Part shown: one piece after another, positions 15,440 to 25,819 of the stretch | How the letters are laid out: each line of letters starts with the position of its first letter | Numbering within the stretch: the first letter of the stretch is position 1 | NCBI GenBank assembly: GCA_016715365.1 | Contig: JADKAM010000001.1 | Location: 1,674,001-1,738,000 of the forward strand | Direction of reading: 5' to 3' | Length of the DNA: 64,000 nucleotides | Origin: Chitinophagaceae bacterium | GTDB taxonomy: Bacteria; Bacteroidota; Bacteroidia; Chitinophagales; Chitinophagaceae | Translations under genes and position numbers: made by a program | Notes under the pieces: generated by a model | Seen by the model: only the letters and a program-made list of their open reading frames with translations | Databases searched by the model: none | What the model was told of the DNA's origin: nothing

Positions 15440-18400
15440 ATGTCTGCAACAAAAACACCCGCTGCTAAACGTTTCAATTTCGGTAAAGTTGAATTTTTAG
15501 CGGAAACACCTGATTTGCTGGGAATCCAGATCCAATCGTTTAAAGACTTTTTTCAGTTACAAACCACTCCCGACAAACGTAACGTGGAGGGCTTGTTCCG
15601 TGTATTTAAGGAAAATTTTCCTATTACAGATACACGTAACATTTTTGTTCTGGAATTTTTGGACTATTTCGTAGATCCTCCACGTTACACTATTGAAGAG
15701 TGTATCGAAAGAGGTTTAACCTACGCTGTTCCCTTAAAAGCCAAACTGCGCCTTAGTTGTAATGACGAAGAGCACGTTGATTTCCAAACCATCGTTCAGG
15801 ACGTGTTTTTGGGAAATATCCCATACATGACACCACGTGGTACATTCGTTATCAACGGTGCTGAAAGGGTAGTAGTTAGCCAGTTACACCGTTCACCCGG
15901 TGTATTCTTCGGCCAGTCTGTTCACCCGAATGGTACCAAGATCTACTCTGCAAGGGTTATTCCTTTCAAAGGTGCCTGGATGGAGTTTGCAACAGATATC
16001 AACAATGTGATGTTTGCTTACATCGACCGTAAGAAAAAATTCCCGGTTACTACCTTATTACGTTCTATAGGTTTTGAAACTGATAAAGACATACTGGAAC
16101 TATTCGGCATGGCTGATGAGGTTAAAGCTGATAAAAAGAGCCTGGAGAAATGCATTGGCAAGCGTCTCGCTGCACGTGTATTGCGTACCTGGGTTGAAGA
16201 TTTTGTGGATGAAGATACCGGTGAGGTTGTTTCTATCGAAAGAAACGAGATCATCCTTGAAAGGGATACCGTTTTAGATGAATCAAATATTATGATGATC
16301 ATCCAGATGGAAGTGAAGAGTGTATTTATTCAGAAAGAAGAAGTGAGTGGTGATTACGCCATTATCTACAATACATTAAATAAAGATACCTCTAACAGTG
16401 AACTGGAAGCGGTTCAGCACATCTACAAGCAATTGCGTGGTGCTGATGCCCCTGATGATGAAACTGCACGTGGTATTATTGATAAATTATTTTTCAGTGA
16501 TAAGCGTTACGATCTGGGTGAAGTAGGCCGTTATAAAATTAACCGTCGCCTGGGTCTTGATTTCCCGATCACTAAAAAAGTTTTGACCAAAGATGATATC
16601 ATTGCCATCATTAAAACCCTGGTGTTATTAACCAATGGCAAAAGTGAAGTGGATGATATTGATCACTTAAGTAACCGTCGTGTACGTACCGTGGGTGAGC
16701 AATTGTATGCCCAGTTTGGTGTTGGTCTGGCCCGTATGGCCCGTACCATCCGTGAAAGAATGAACGTACGTGATAACGAGGTGTTCACGCCTGTTGATCT
16801 GATCAACGCCAGAACACTTTCTTCTGTTATCAATTCATTCTTCGGTACATCACAGTTATCTCAGTTCTTAGATCAAACCAATCCTTTAAGTGAGATCACG
16901 CATAAGCGTCGTATCTCCGCTCTCGGACCCGGTGGTTTAAGCCGTGAGCGTGCTGGTTTTGAGGTACGTGACGTTCACTATTCTCACTACGGCCGTTTGT
17001 GTACTATTGAAACTCCGGAAGGACCAAACATTGGTTTGATATCTACACTTTGTGTACATGCCAAGATCAATGATATGGGCTTTATTGAAACACCATACCA
17101 TAAGGTAACTGATGGTAAGGCTGATATGAAGAAGATCACTTTCCTGAGTGCTGAAGAAGAAGATACTGCAAAGATTGCACAGGCAAATATTGAAATGGAT
17201 GCGAAAGGAAACTTCGTTGACGACAGAATTAAGAGTCGCCAGACAGGTGATTTCCCGATCCTTGATAAGAACGAAGTTGAATACATGGATGTGGCACCAA
17301 ACCAGATCGTTGGTTTAAGTGCTTCACTGATTCCGTTCCTGGAGCATGATGATGCTAACCGTGCTTTGATGGGATCGAACATGCAACGCCAGGCTGTACC
17401 ATTGATCAAACCGGAAGTGCCGATCGTAGGTACCGGTTTGGAAGGTAAAGCTGCCCGTGATGCAAGGATCCAGGTTCATGCAGATGGAGAAGGTGTTGTT
17501 GAGTATGTAGATGCAAACGAAATTCATGTTCGTTACAAGCGTAACGAAACACAGCAGTTGGTGAGCTTTGATGAAGATCTGATCGTTTATAAATTAACCA
17601 AGTTCGTTCGTACCAACCAGGAAACATGTATTAACCTGCGCCCTGCTGTTGTTAAAGGACAAAAAGTGAGCGAAGGCGATTTCTTAACCGAAGGTTATGC
17701 AACCAAAGGTGGTGAAATTGCTTTGGGTAGAAATATGAAAGTCGCATTCATGCCATGGAAGGGTTACAACTTCGAGGATGCGATCGTTATCAGTGAGAAA
17801 GTGGTTAAAGAAGATCTGTTTACTTCGCTGCATATTTCTGAATACGAAATTGAAGTACGTGATACCAAATTGGGTGAAGAAGAACTGACTCCGGATATCC
17901 CGAACGTTAGTGAAGAAGCAACCAAAGACCTGGATCAGAACGGTATCATCCGAATTGGTGCTCATGTAAAAGAAGGTGATATTATTATTGGTAAAATAAC
18001 TCCAAAAGGTGAAAGTGATCCTACACCGGAAGAGAAATTATTACGTGCCATTTTTGGTGATAAAGCCGGTGATGCAAAAGATGCTTCTTTAAAAGCGTCA
18101 AGCGGAACAGAAGGTGTTATCATTGATAAGAAATTATTCCAGCGTGCCAAGAAAGATAAGAATGCGAAAGTGAGAGAGAAAGCGCAAATGGATAAGATCG
18201 AGAAAACGCATGAGAAGAATGAAGTTGATTTGCTTGAATTACTGATTAACAAACTGCAGACCTTATTGAAAGATAAGAGCAGTGCAGGTGTCAGCAATAA
18301 TTTTGGTGAAGTGTTGATCGGTAAAGGAGCAAAATTCAATGCGAAGAATTTAGCTAATATTGATTATCAAAACGTAAATCCTTTGGGATGGAGTGGTGAT

Positions 18401-19249
18401 GAAACAACCGATCAGCTGATCAATGTATTGTTGCACAATTACAACATCAAATTCAACGAGGAGTTAGGAAGATACAAACGTGAGAAATTCAACATCTCTA
18501 TTGGTGATGAATTACCAGCCGGTGTATTAAAACTTGCAAAAGTTTACATGGCTGTAAAACGTAAACTCAAAGTTGGTGATAAAATGGCGGGCCGTCATGG
18601 TAACAAAGGTATTGTTGCCAAGATCGTTCGTCAGGAAGATATGCCTTTCTTGGAAGATGGAACTCCCGTTGATATCGTGTTGAATCCGTTGGGTGTACCT
18701 AGTCGTATGAACCTGGGACAGATCTATGAAACTGTATTGGGCTGGGCCGGTGAAAAATTAGGCGTTCGTTTTGCAACCCCGATCTTTGATGGTGCAAGTG
18801 TGGAAGAAATTGATGCAGAGATCACCAAAGCAGGCTTACCTAAATTCGGTCATACTTATTTATATGACGGTGAAACCGGCGACCGCTTCGATCAGAAAGC
18901 AACGGTTGGTATCATCTACATCATTAAGCTTCACCACATGGTGGATGATAAAATGCATGCCCGTTCAATCGGACCATACTCTCTTATTACTCAACAACCG
19001 CTGGGTGGTAAAGCCCAGTTCGGTGGTCAGCGTTTTGGTGAGATGGAGGTTTGGGCACTGGAAGCTTATGGTGCATCTAATATTTTGCAGGAGTTGTTAA
19101 CGCTTAAATCTGATGATATCATCGGAAGGGCTAAAACTTACGAAGCAATTGTAAAAGGTGATAATATTCCAAGAGCCGGTATTCCTGAATCATTCAATGT
19201 ATTGGTTCATGAGCTGAGGGGATTGGGATTGGATCTGAAATTCGATTAA
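15440..19249 (+). CDS. rpoB: DNA-directed RNA polymerase subunit beta
   Basis: A 1269-residue beta subunit of usual Bacteroidota length. It contains the rifampicin-pocket region with FFGTSQLSQFLDQTNPL and HKRRISALGPGGLSRERAG, the GRHGNKG motif, and the C-terminal clamp segment ending in RGLGLDLKFD. The frame is intact across 3.8 kb. It heads the rpoB-rpoC unit and is separated from rpoC by a 128-bp spacer with an inverted repeat. Codon use is biased toward CGT for Arg and GGT for Gly, as in highly expressed genes. Confidence 0.99.
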   Translation: MSATKTPAAKRFNFGKVEFLAETPDLLGIQIQSFKDFFQLQTTPDKRNVEGLFRVFKENFPITDTRNIFVLEFLDYFVDPPRYTIEECIERGLTYAVPLKAKLRLSCNDEEHVDFQTIVQDVFLGNIPYMTPRGTFVINGAERVVVSQLHRSPGVFFGQSVHPNGTKIYSARVIPFKGAWMEFATDINNVMFAYIDRKKKFPVTTLLRSIGFETDKDILELFGMADEVKADKKSLEKCIGKRLAARVLRTWVEDFVDEDTGEVVSIERNEIILERDTVLDESNIMMIIQMEVKSVFIQKEEVSGDYAIIYNTLNKDTSNSELEAVQHIYKQLRGADAPDDETARGIIDKLFFSDKRYDLGEVGRYKINRRLGLDFPITKKVLTKDDIIAIIKTLVLLTNGKSEVDDIDHLSNRRVRTVGEQLYAQFGVGLARMARTIRERMNVRDNEVFTPVDLINARTLSSVINSFFGTSQLSQFLDQTNPLSEITHKRRISALGPGGLSRERAGFEVRDVHYSHYGRLCTIETPEGPNIGLISTLCVHAKINDMGFIETPYHKVTDGKADMKKITFLSAEEEDTAKIAQANIEMDAKGNFVDDRIKSRQTGDFPILDKNEVEYMDVAPNQIVGLSASLIPFLEHDDANRALMGSNMQRQAVPLIKPEVPIVGTGLEGKAARDARIQVHADGEGVVEYVDANEIHVRYKRNETQQLVSFDEDLIVYKLTKFVRTNQETCINLRPAVVKGQKVSEGDFLTEGYATKGGEIALGRNMKVAFMPWKGYNFEDAIVISEKVVKEDLFTSLHISEYEIEVRDTKLGEEELTPDIPNVSEEATKDLDQNGIIRIGAHVKEGDIIIGKITPKGESDPTPEEKLLRAIFGDKAGDAKDASLKASSGTEGVIIDKKLFQRAKKDKNAKVREKAQMDKIEKTHEKNEVDLLELLINKLQTLLKDKSSAGVSNNFGEVLIGKGAKFNAKNLANIDYQNVNPLGWSGDETTDQLINVLLHNYNIKFNEELGRYKREKFNISIGDELPAGVLKLAKVYMAVKRKLKVGDKMAGRHGNKGIVAKIVRQEDMPFLEDGTPVDIVLNPLGVPSRMNLGQIYETVLGWAGEKLGVRFATPIFDGASVEEIDAEITKAGLPKFGHTYLYDGETGDRFDQKATVGIIYIIKLHHMVDDKMHARSIGPYSLITQQPLGGKAQFGGQRFGEMEVWALEAYGASNILQELLTLKSDDIIGRAKTYEAIVKGDNIPRAGIPESFNVLVHELRGLGLDLKFD

Positions 19250-19259
19250 GAACGTGAGG

Positions 19260-19290
19260 CGTGAGTCGTCAAGCGTGAGCCCGACTCACG
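19260..19290. repeat. Inverted repeat in the rpoB-rpoC spacer
   Basis: CGTGAGTCG at 19260-19268 and CGACTCACG at 19282-19290 form a perfect nine-base-pair stem. Further GTGAG and CTCAC words surround it. TTATCAATTA words follow at about 19340-19370. There is no T tract, so it is not a typical terminator. Confidence 0.7.
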
Positions 19291-19377
19291 ATTCACTACT
19301 CACTACTGACGAAAAAGATTAAATGATCGTTCCAAAAGAATTATCAATTATCAATTAAAAAATTATCAATTAAGAAT

Positions 19378-22300
19378 ATGGCATTCAAAAAAGAAAACCG
19401 TCCAAGGCCAACATTTTCTCAAATCACAATTGGTTTGGCTTCTCCAGACAGCATTTTGGAAAAAAGCTATGGTGAAGTTTTAAAGCCGGAAACCATTAAC
19501 TACCGTACTTACAAACCTGAACGTGATGGTTTGTTTTGCGAAAGAATTTTTGGGCCGGTAAAGGATTACGAATGTGCCTGCGGTAAATACAAGCGTATCC
19601 GTTACAAGGGTATTGTGTGCGACCGTTGCGGTGTGGAAGTAACAGAGAAAAAAGTACGTCGTGAAAGAATGGGACACATCAAACTGGTGGTGCCTGTTGT
19701 TCATATCTGGTACTTTAAATCTTTGCCAAACAAAATTGGTTATTTATTGGGCATGAGCTCTAAGAAATTAGAGAGCATTGTTTATTACGAGCGTTATGTG
19801 GTAATTCAATCCGGTATCCGTGCCGATAAAGGACAGAATTATTCTGATCTTTTAACGGAAGAAGAATACCTGGATATTTTAGATACACTGCCAAAAGATA
19901 ACCAGCATTTGCCGGATGAAGATCCGAACAAATTTGTTGCTAAGATGGGTGCAGAAGCTGTGCATGATATGCTACAGCGCATTGATCTTGATCAATTAAG
20001 TTTTGATCTGCGTAACGCTGCTGCCAACGAAACATCTCAGCAACGTAAAGCAGATGCTTTAAAAAGATTGAGTGTTGTTGAAAGCTTCCGTGATGCAAAT
20101 ACAAGGATCAACAACCGTCCGGAGTGGATGGTAATGCAATACATTCCTGTAATTCCACCGGAATTACGTCCGCTTGTTCCTTTGGATGGTGGCCGTTTTG
20201 CATCTTCTGATCTGAATGATCTGTATCGTCGTGTTATCATTCGTAACAACCGTTTAAAAAGATTATTAGAAATTAAAGCGCCTGAAGTAATTCTACGTAA
20301 TGAAAAACGTATGCTCCAGGAAGCGATCGATTCACTGTTTGATAACAGCCGTAAATCAAATGCTGTAAAAGCTGAAGGTGGTCGTGCACTGAAATCACTC
20401 AGTGATGTATTGAAAGGTAAACAAGGACGTTTCCGTCAGAACTTATTGGGTAAGCGTGTTGACTATTCTGGTCGTTCGGTTATTGTGGTAGGTCCTGAGT
20501 TGAAAATGCACGAGTGTGGTTTACCAAAAGATATGGCGGCAGAATTATTTAAGCCGTTTATTATTCGTAAGCTGATCGAAAGAGGTATCGTTAAAACAGT
20601 AAAATCGGCCCGTAAACTAGTTGATAAGAAAGAGGCGATCATCTGGGATATCCTGGAAAATATTTTGAAAGGTCACCCGGTTATGTTGAACAGGGCCCCA
20701 ACGCTTCACCGTTTGTCAATTCAGGCTTTCCAGCCAAAACTGATCGAAGGTAAAGCGATACAATTACACCCGTTGGTAACTACGGCCTTCAATGCGGATT
20801 TTGATGGTGATCAGATGGCGGTTCACGTGCCTTTGAGCAGTGCTGCGATCCTGGAAGCCCAGTTACTGATGCTTTCTTCTCACAACATTTTGAACCCGCA
20901 GAATGGTACGCCAATCACGCTTCCTTCACAGGACATGGTACTTGGTTTGTATTACATCACCAAGGGTAAAAAATCTACGCCAGAAGAAAAAGTAAAAGGC
21001 GAAGGCAAATCATTTTATTCTCCTGAAGAAGTGATCATTGCTTACAATGAGAAAGTGATCGATCTTCATGCTAACATTAAAGTAAAAGTTGACTTCCGTA
21101 ACCCGGATGGCAGCCTTACCAATAAATTATTGGATACCACTGTTGGCCGTGTAATATTTAATCAGCACGTTCCAAAAACTGTTGGTTATATCAATACTTT
21201 ATTAACCAAGAAAGCATTGCGTGAGATCATTGGTGATATTATCAAATGGACCAGTGTTCCAATCACTGCTAAATTTTTGGATGATATTAAAACACTGGGA
21301 TACCGCATGGCATTCCGTGGTGGATTATCGTTCAACATTAATGACCTGATCATTCCGGAAATTAAAGCGATGTTGGTTGAGAATGCACAAGGCGAAGTTG
21401 CTGAAGTGTGGGACAACTATAACATGGGTTTAATTACCAATAACGAGCGTTACAACCAGATCATTGATATCTGGAGCCGTGTGGATACCAAAGTAACAGA
21501 AACATTAATTCAGGAGTTGGCTGCCAATAAACAAGGTTTCAACTCTGTGTATATGATGCTTGATAGTGGAGCCCGTGGTAGTAAGCAGCAAATTAAGCAG
21601 CTTGCAGGTTTAAGAGGATTGATGGCTAAACCACGTAAATCAGGTTCATCAGGATCTGAAATCATTGAGAATCCGATCCTGGCCAACTTTAAAGATGGTT
21701 TGAGTGTATTGGAGTACTTTATCTCTACGCATGGTGCCCGTAAGGGTCTGGCCGATACGGCTTTGAAAACAGCGGATGCCGGTTACTTAACACGTCGTTT
21801 GGTGGATGTAAGCCAGGATGTGGTTATTAATGAAGAAGATTGCGGAACCTTACGTGGTATTGCAACATCTGCATTAAAAGATAACGAAGATATTATTGAA
21901 GCATTAAGCGACAGAATAGAAGGCCGTATGTCATTGCATGATGTTTTCCATCCGGTAACTGAAGAGTTATTGATTGCCGGTGGCGAAGAGATCAGTGCAG
22001 AAATGGCCAAGCTGATTGACGAAAGCGGAATTGATACGGTTGAAATACGTTCGGTATTAACCTGCGAAAGCAAGCGTGGTGTTTGTGTAAGATGTTATGG
22101 TAAAAACCTGGCATCGGGTATGTTGGCACAGCGCGGCGATGCAGTAGGTATCATTGCAGCACAGTCAATTGGTGAGCCGGGTACACAGTTAACGTTACGT
22201 ACCTTCCACGTGGGTGGTGTGGCAGGTTCTGCATCAGTAGAATCTACTTTACCAGCTAAGTTTGACGGTACATTACAGTTTGATGGTTTACGTACAGTAC

Positions 22301-23670
22301 ATACTGAAGATGCCCAGGGCAAAAAGATAAATGTGGTTATCGGCCGTACCGGTGAGATCAGAAATATTGATGTAAAGAGCGATCGTTTGTTAAACACATC
22401 TCATATTCCTTACGGTGCTATACTGAATGTAAAAGACGGACAGAAGGTAACCAAAGGAGATATCATTTGTACATGGGATCCGTTCAATAACGTAATTGTT
22501 GCTGAGGTAAACGGTAAGGTACATTTTGAAAGTCTGATCGAAGGTATTACCTATCGTGATGAAGCGGATGAACAAACCGGTCACCGTGAAAAAGTGGTTA
22601 TCGAAACAAAAGATAAAACCAAATTACCTTCAATCATCATCGAAGGAAAAGAAAAGAAAACTTATAACTTACCGGTAGGTTCTCATATCGTTATTGAAGA
22701 AGGCGATGATGTAAGAAGCGGACAGGTACTGGTTAAAATTCCAAGGGTATTAAGCAAACTGAAAGATATTACCGGTGGTCTGCCTCGTGTAACAGAATTG
22801 TTTGAGGCACGTAACCCAAGTAACCCTGCAGTTGTTTGTGAAATTGATGGTGTGGTTGCATTTGGAGCTATCAAGCGTGGTAACCGTGAGATCATCGTAG
22901 AAGCAAAAGATGGTGTGGTTAAAAAATACCTGGTTCCATTGAGTCGTCAGATTCTTGTACAGGATGGCGACTTTGTGAAAGCCGGTGCTGCATTAAGTGA
23001 CGGGCAAACTGCTCCAATCGATATCCTGGCAATTAAAGGACCATTCGCTGTTCAGGAATATGTGGTGAATGAAATACAGGAAGTTTACCGTTTACAGGGT
23101 GTAAAGATCAATGATAAACACGTGGAAGTTATTGTTCGCCAGATGATGCGTAAGATACGTATTGAAGATGCCGGTGATACTAAATTCCTGGAAGGAGATA
23201 CAGAAGACCGTTTAGACTTTAACATGGAGAACGATTACATCTACGATAAGAAAGTTGTAACGGAAGCTGGTGACAGTACTAAATTAAAATCTGGCCAGAT
23301 TGTTACCCTGCGTGAAATACGTGAAGAGAATTCGGTATTAAGAAGAGCTGATAAAAAACTGGTTGAGTTCCGTGATGCGTCACCTGCAACTTCATCACCG
23401 TTGTTGCTGGGTATTACCAAAGCATCGTTGGGTACACATAGCTGGATATCTGCCGCTTCGTTCCAGGAAACAACCAAGGTATTGTCTTCTGCTGCCATTC
23501 AGGGCAAAACAGATGAAATGCTTGGCCTGAAAGAGAACGTTATTACAGGTCATCATATACCTGCAGGAACGGGCTTGCGTGAGTTTGAAAACATGATCGT
23601 AGGAAGCAAAGAAGAATACGAGCTGTTGATGACTACGAAAGAAGCGATGAGCTTTGATGAAGAAGAGTAA
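19378..23670 (+). CDS. rpoC: DNA-directed RNA polymerase subunit beta'
   Basis: A 1430-residue beta' subunit. It has the N-terminal zinc-binding Cys set (CACGKYKR and CDRCGVEV), the catalytic NADFDGDQM triad of aspartates near residue 475, the bridge helix and trigger loop, and the second zinc site (CESKRGVCVRCYG). The frame is intact. Two hairpin terminators follow. Start and length fit the family. Confidence 0.99.
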   Translation: MAFKKENRPRPTFSQITIGLASPDSILEKSYGEVLKPETINYRTYKPERDGLFCERIFGPVKDYECACGKYKRIRYKGIVCDRCGVEVTEKKVRRERMGHIKLVVPVVHIWYFKSLPNKIGYLLGMSSKKLESIVYYERYVVIQSGIRADKGQNYSDLLTEEEYLDILDTLPKDNQHLPDEDPNKFVAKMGAEAVHDMLQRIDLDQLSFDLRNAAANETSQQRKADALKRLSVVESFRDANTRINNRPEWMVMQYIPVIPPELRPLVPLDGGRFASSDLNDLYRRVIIRNNRLKRLLEIKAPEVILRNEKRMLQEAIDSLFDNSRKSNAVKAEGGRALKSLSDVLKGKQGRFRQNLLGKRVDYSGRSVIVVGPELKMHECGLPKDMAAELFKPFIIRKLIERGIVKTVKSARKLVDKKEAIIWDILENILKGHPVMLNRAPTLHRLSIQAFQPKLIEGKAIQLHPLVTTAFNADFDGDQMAVHVPLSSAAILEAQLLMLSSHNILNPQNGTPITLPSQDMVLGLYYITKGKKSTPEEKVKGEGKSFYSPEEVIIAYNEKVIDLHANIKVKVDFRNPDGSLTNKLLDTTVGRVIFNQHVPKTVGYINTLLTKKALREIIGDIIKWTSVPITAKFLDDIKTLGYRMAFRGGLSFNINDLIIPEIKAMLVENAQGEVAEVWDNYNMGLITNNERYNQIIDIWSRVDTKVTETLIQELAANKQGFNSVYMMLDSGARGSKQQIKQLAGLRGLMAKPRKSGSSGSEIIENPILANFKDGLSVLEYFISTHGARKGLADTALKTADAGYLTRRLVDVSQDVVINEEDCGTLRGIATSALKDNEDIIEALSDRIEGRMSLHDVFHPVTEELLIAGGEEISAEMAKLIDESGIDTVEIRSVLTCESKRGVCVRCYGKNLASGMLAQRGDAVGIIAAQSIGEPGTQLTLRTFHVGGVAGSASVESTLPAKFDGTLQFDGLRTVHTEDAQGKKINVVIGRTGEIRNIDVKSDRLLNTSHIPYGAILNVKDGQKVTKGDIICTWDPFNNVIVAEVNGKVHFESLIEGITYRDEADEQTGHREKVVIETKDKTKLPSIIIEGKEKKTYNLPVGSHIVIEEGDDVRSGQVLVKIPRVLSKLKDITGGLPRVTELFEARNPSNPAVVCEIDGVVAFGAIKRGNREIIVEAKDGVVKKYLVPLSRQILVQDGDFVKAGAALSDGQTAPIDILAIKGPFAVQEYVVNEIQEVYRLQGVKINDKHVEVIVRQMMRKIRIEDAGDTKFLEGDTEDRLDFNMENDYIYDKKVVTEAGDSTKLKSGQIVTLREIREENSVLRRADKKLVEFRDASPATSSPLLLGITKASLGTHSWISAASFQETTKVLSSAAIQGKTDEMLGLKENVITGHHIPAGTGLREFENMIVGSKEEYELLMTTKEAMSFDEEE

Positions 23671-23708
23671 GCTTTAATTTTCAGGATTTCACCAATCATA
23701 CAATTTTT

Positions 23709-23747
23709 AAAAAAGGAGTAATATTAATTTATTACTCCTTTTTTATT
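23709..23747 (+). terminator. Terminator after rpoC
   Basis: A 14-bp perfect stem (23709-23722 with 23731-23744) whose 3' arm ends in a T run. Confidence 0.9.
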
Positions 23748-23765
23748 GATGGCTAAGTTTATTAA

Positions 23766-23796
23766 AACAAAAAACCAGGCTAAGCCTGGCTTTTTT
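23766..23796. terminator. Bidirectional terminator between rpoC and the ECF sigma gene
   Basis: CCAGGC/GCCTGG (23775-23780 with 23784-23789) is flanked by A tracts on the left and T tracts on the right, so it can end transcription from both directions. Confidence 0.8.
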
Positions 23797-23841
23797 CTGA
23801 TGTGATTTTGGGTTTTATTAGTAGTGCAAACTCAGGGGTTA

Positions 23842-24396
23842 TTATGCGGTTTTTCTAATTATTTCCTGAAGCCTTGTTTTTGAACGGTACAATTGCGATT
23901 TGCTGGTTCCTTCGCTGCAATTTAAAAGAACAGCAATTTCCCGGTGATTGTAACCTTCCATAGCATACAGTATAAATATTTTACGGTAACCCGGAGGTAA
24001 TTTTTTAACCAGGCTGATGATATCTTTTTCAGCAAGCTTATCCTGTATTGATGCCTCCGTATCTTTTATAGCATACAGCAGGTCTGTATTAAAACTGATT
24101 AATTTTTTATTTTTATCCTTTATTTGGCTAAGTGCCGTTCGGATAATTATAGTCCTTATCCAACCTTCAAAAGAGACATCGTGACGGAATTTGTGCAGGT
24201 TCTTAAAAACTTTTATAAATCCCTCCTGCAAAACATCTTTTGCATCATCTGTATTGTTATTGGTATAGCAAAGACAAACCCGATACATTTTAGGGGCAAA
24301 CCTGTTGTACAATGTTTTTTGCATTTTGGGGCAACCATTTATCGATTCCTGTATCATTTGTGATTCGGTAAAATTGGCTAAAATGTAATCCTGCAT
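23842..24396 (-). CDS. ECF-family RNA polymerase sigma factor, paralogue A
   Basis: A 184-residue sigma-70-like protein. Region 2 includes DDAKDVLQEGFIKVFKNLHKFR and FEGWIRTIIIRTAL; region 4 has LPPGYRKIFILYAMEGYNHREIAVLLNCSEGTSKSQLYRSKTRLQ, a helix-turn-helix. No anti-sigma gene is adjacent. It is closely similar to the sigma gene 201 bp upstream (24598-25143), so the pair is a tandem duplication. Its targets are unknown. Confidence 0.9.
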   Translation of the reverse strand: MQDYILANFTESQMIQESINGCPKMQKTLYNRFAPKMYRVCLCYTNNNTDDAKDVLQEGFIKVFKNLHKFRHDVSFEGWIRTIIIRTALSQIKDKNKKLISFNTDLLYAIKDTEASIQDKLAEKDIISLVKKLPPGYRKIFILYAMEGYNHREIAVLLNCSEGTSKSQLYRSKTRLQEIIRKTA

Positions 24397-24597
24397 TCTT
24401 TTCGCTTTTGAAAAGCTAAAATACCGGGTTTAGCAGCAGTCTATTAATTAATTCGACGAAGTGATAATTCTACTAGTTAAAACAGTATTTCAAGGGGGTT
24501 AATAAAATTGCATTATGAGACAGCAAGTATGAACGATTAAACGGATGATATTTTGCCCTGGTTGGCAAAAAGCGAATTACAAACCAAGCTTGCTGTT

Positions 24598-25143
24598 TTA
24601 AGCGCTTTTTAATAATATTTTTTGAAGCCGGGTTCTTGAACGGTAATATTGAGATTTGCTGGTGCTTTCATTGCAACCCAAAATGGCTGCTATTTCCCGG
24701 TGATTATACCCTTCTACCACATGGAGTATAAATATTTTTTTGCCTTCCGGAGAAAGCTGTGTTACAATTCGTGTAATATCTTTTTCGGCCAGGGTGTCAA
24801 AAATATTGGGTTCTTTAATTTCATGTGCATCTTCAATATCAGTGTGATAATTATATTTTTTATTATCTCTTAAATAAGAAAGAGCACTTCTTGTCATTAT
24901 TTTCCTTATCCACCCCTCAAAAGAACCCTCATTTCTGTATTTATGCAGATTTGCAAAAACCTTGATAAATCCCTCCTGTACCACATCTTCAGCATCACCT
25001 GTATTTTTTAGATAGCGTAAACACTGGTAATACATGGTTACAGCAAATTTCCGGTAAAGCAATTCCTGCATCCGGCTGTTGCCAAGCATGCTTTCATTTA
25101 TTAAATATTGCAGTGATAATGTTTTATGTTGTTCAGGTAACAT
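24598..25143 (-). CDS. ECF-family RNA polymerase sigma factor, paralogue B
   Basis: A 181-residue sigma-70-like protein with the same layout as its neighbour: GDAEDVVQEGFIKVFANLHKYR, SFEGWIRKIMTRSAL, and a region 4 ending SKSQYYRSRTRLQKILLKSA. It lies 29 bp downstream of a hypothetical gene and two four-helix-bundle genes on the same strand, so it may be the last gene of that unit. No anti-sigma factor is visible. Confidence 0.9.
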   Translation of the reverse strand: MLPEQHKTLSLQYLINESMLGNSRMQELLYRKFAVTMYYQCLRYLKNTGDAEDVVQEGFIKVFANLHKYRNEGSFEGWIRKIMTRSALSYLRDNKKYNYHTDIEDAHEIKEPNIFDTLAEKDITRIVTQLSPEGKKIFILHVVEGYNHREIAAILGCNESTSKSQYYRSRTRLQKILLKSA

Positions 25144-25172
25144 CTTATGTGATTAGTTAAAAATAATTTAGT

Positions 25173-25754
25173 TTATTGCTCTTTAATTTCATCACCGGTA
25201 ACGGGCTTTGAAAAAACAGATCCGATACTCTGCATTAAACTGGATATCGGGCCTTCCATTTTGTTGGTATTATCATCCAGTGTATTGTCGTGCAGTAATT
25301 CACCCATTTTTAATTCGGCAGGTAAATACAACAGGATGTTGTTTCTCTGATCGTTGAAAAAATTCTTTACTTCTTTAATGCCGGCATCGGCAGCCAGGTT
25401 TTCTTTTACAACTTTTACAGTTTCGTTTGCAATGGCATTCATTTTTGCCACCGGATCTTCATTTGATTGCAGAGCATAGGCCGAAATGGTTTGTACAGCT
25501 TCTTTTCGGTTATCATCAAATATTTTACCTATCCAATCGTTGCTGTTTTTTATGTTTAAAAAATCTGCAGCTCCTTCATCGGTTTGCACATACCTGTACA
25601 TACCCGTAAGCACGGCAGGTATAGCAGCCTGGCTGAATTTGTATGCTACCACTTCATCTTTATCAGTTACTGGCTGGCCTGTGGCAGGATCAATTTTATG
25701 TAATGGTGAAAAACCTAAATTTTCCTGTATTATTTTAATCAGATTAACAGACAT
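25173..25754 (-). CDS. Hypothetical protein, possible stress-cluster member
   Basis: A 193-residue soluble protein that I do not recognise. It is predicted mostly helical, with no signal peptide or membrane segment. It contains a KIDPATGQPVTDKDEVVAYKF segment near the start and LLYLPAELKMGELLHDNTLDDNTNKMEGP near residue 145. It lies in a same-strand row with two four-helix-bundle genes upstream and an ECF sigma gene downstream, with gaps of 29-65 bp, which suggests one transcript. Confidence 0.65.
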   Translation of the reverse strand: MSVNLIKIIQENLGFSPLHKIDPATGQPVTDKDEVVAYKFSQAAIPAVLTGMYRYVQTDEGAADFLNIKNSNDWIGKIFDDNRKEAVQTISAYALQSNEDPVAKMNAIANETVKVVKENLAADAGIKEVKNFFNDQRNNILLYLPAELKMGELLHDNTLDDNTNKMEGPISSLMQSIGSVFSKPVTGDEIKEQ

Positions 25755-25819
25755 AATTATTATTTTTTAGTTACAAAATTCATTAAGCAGGAACAGGTTA
25801 TTTACGGGTAATACAACTT

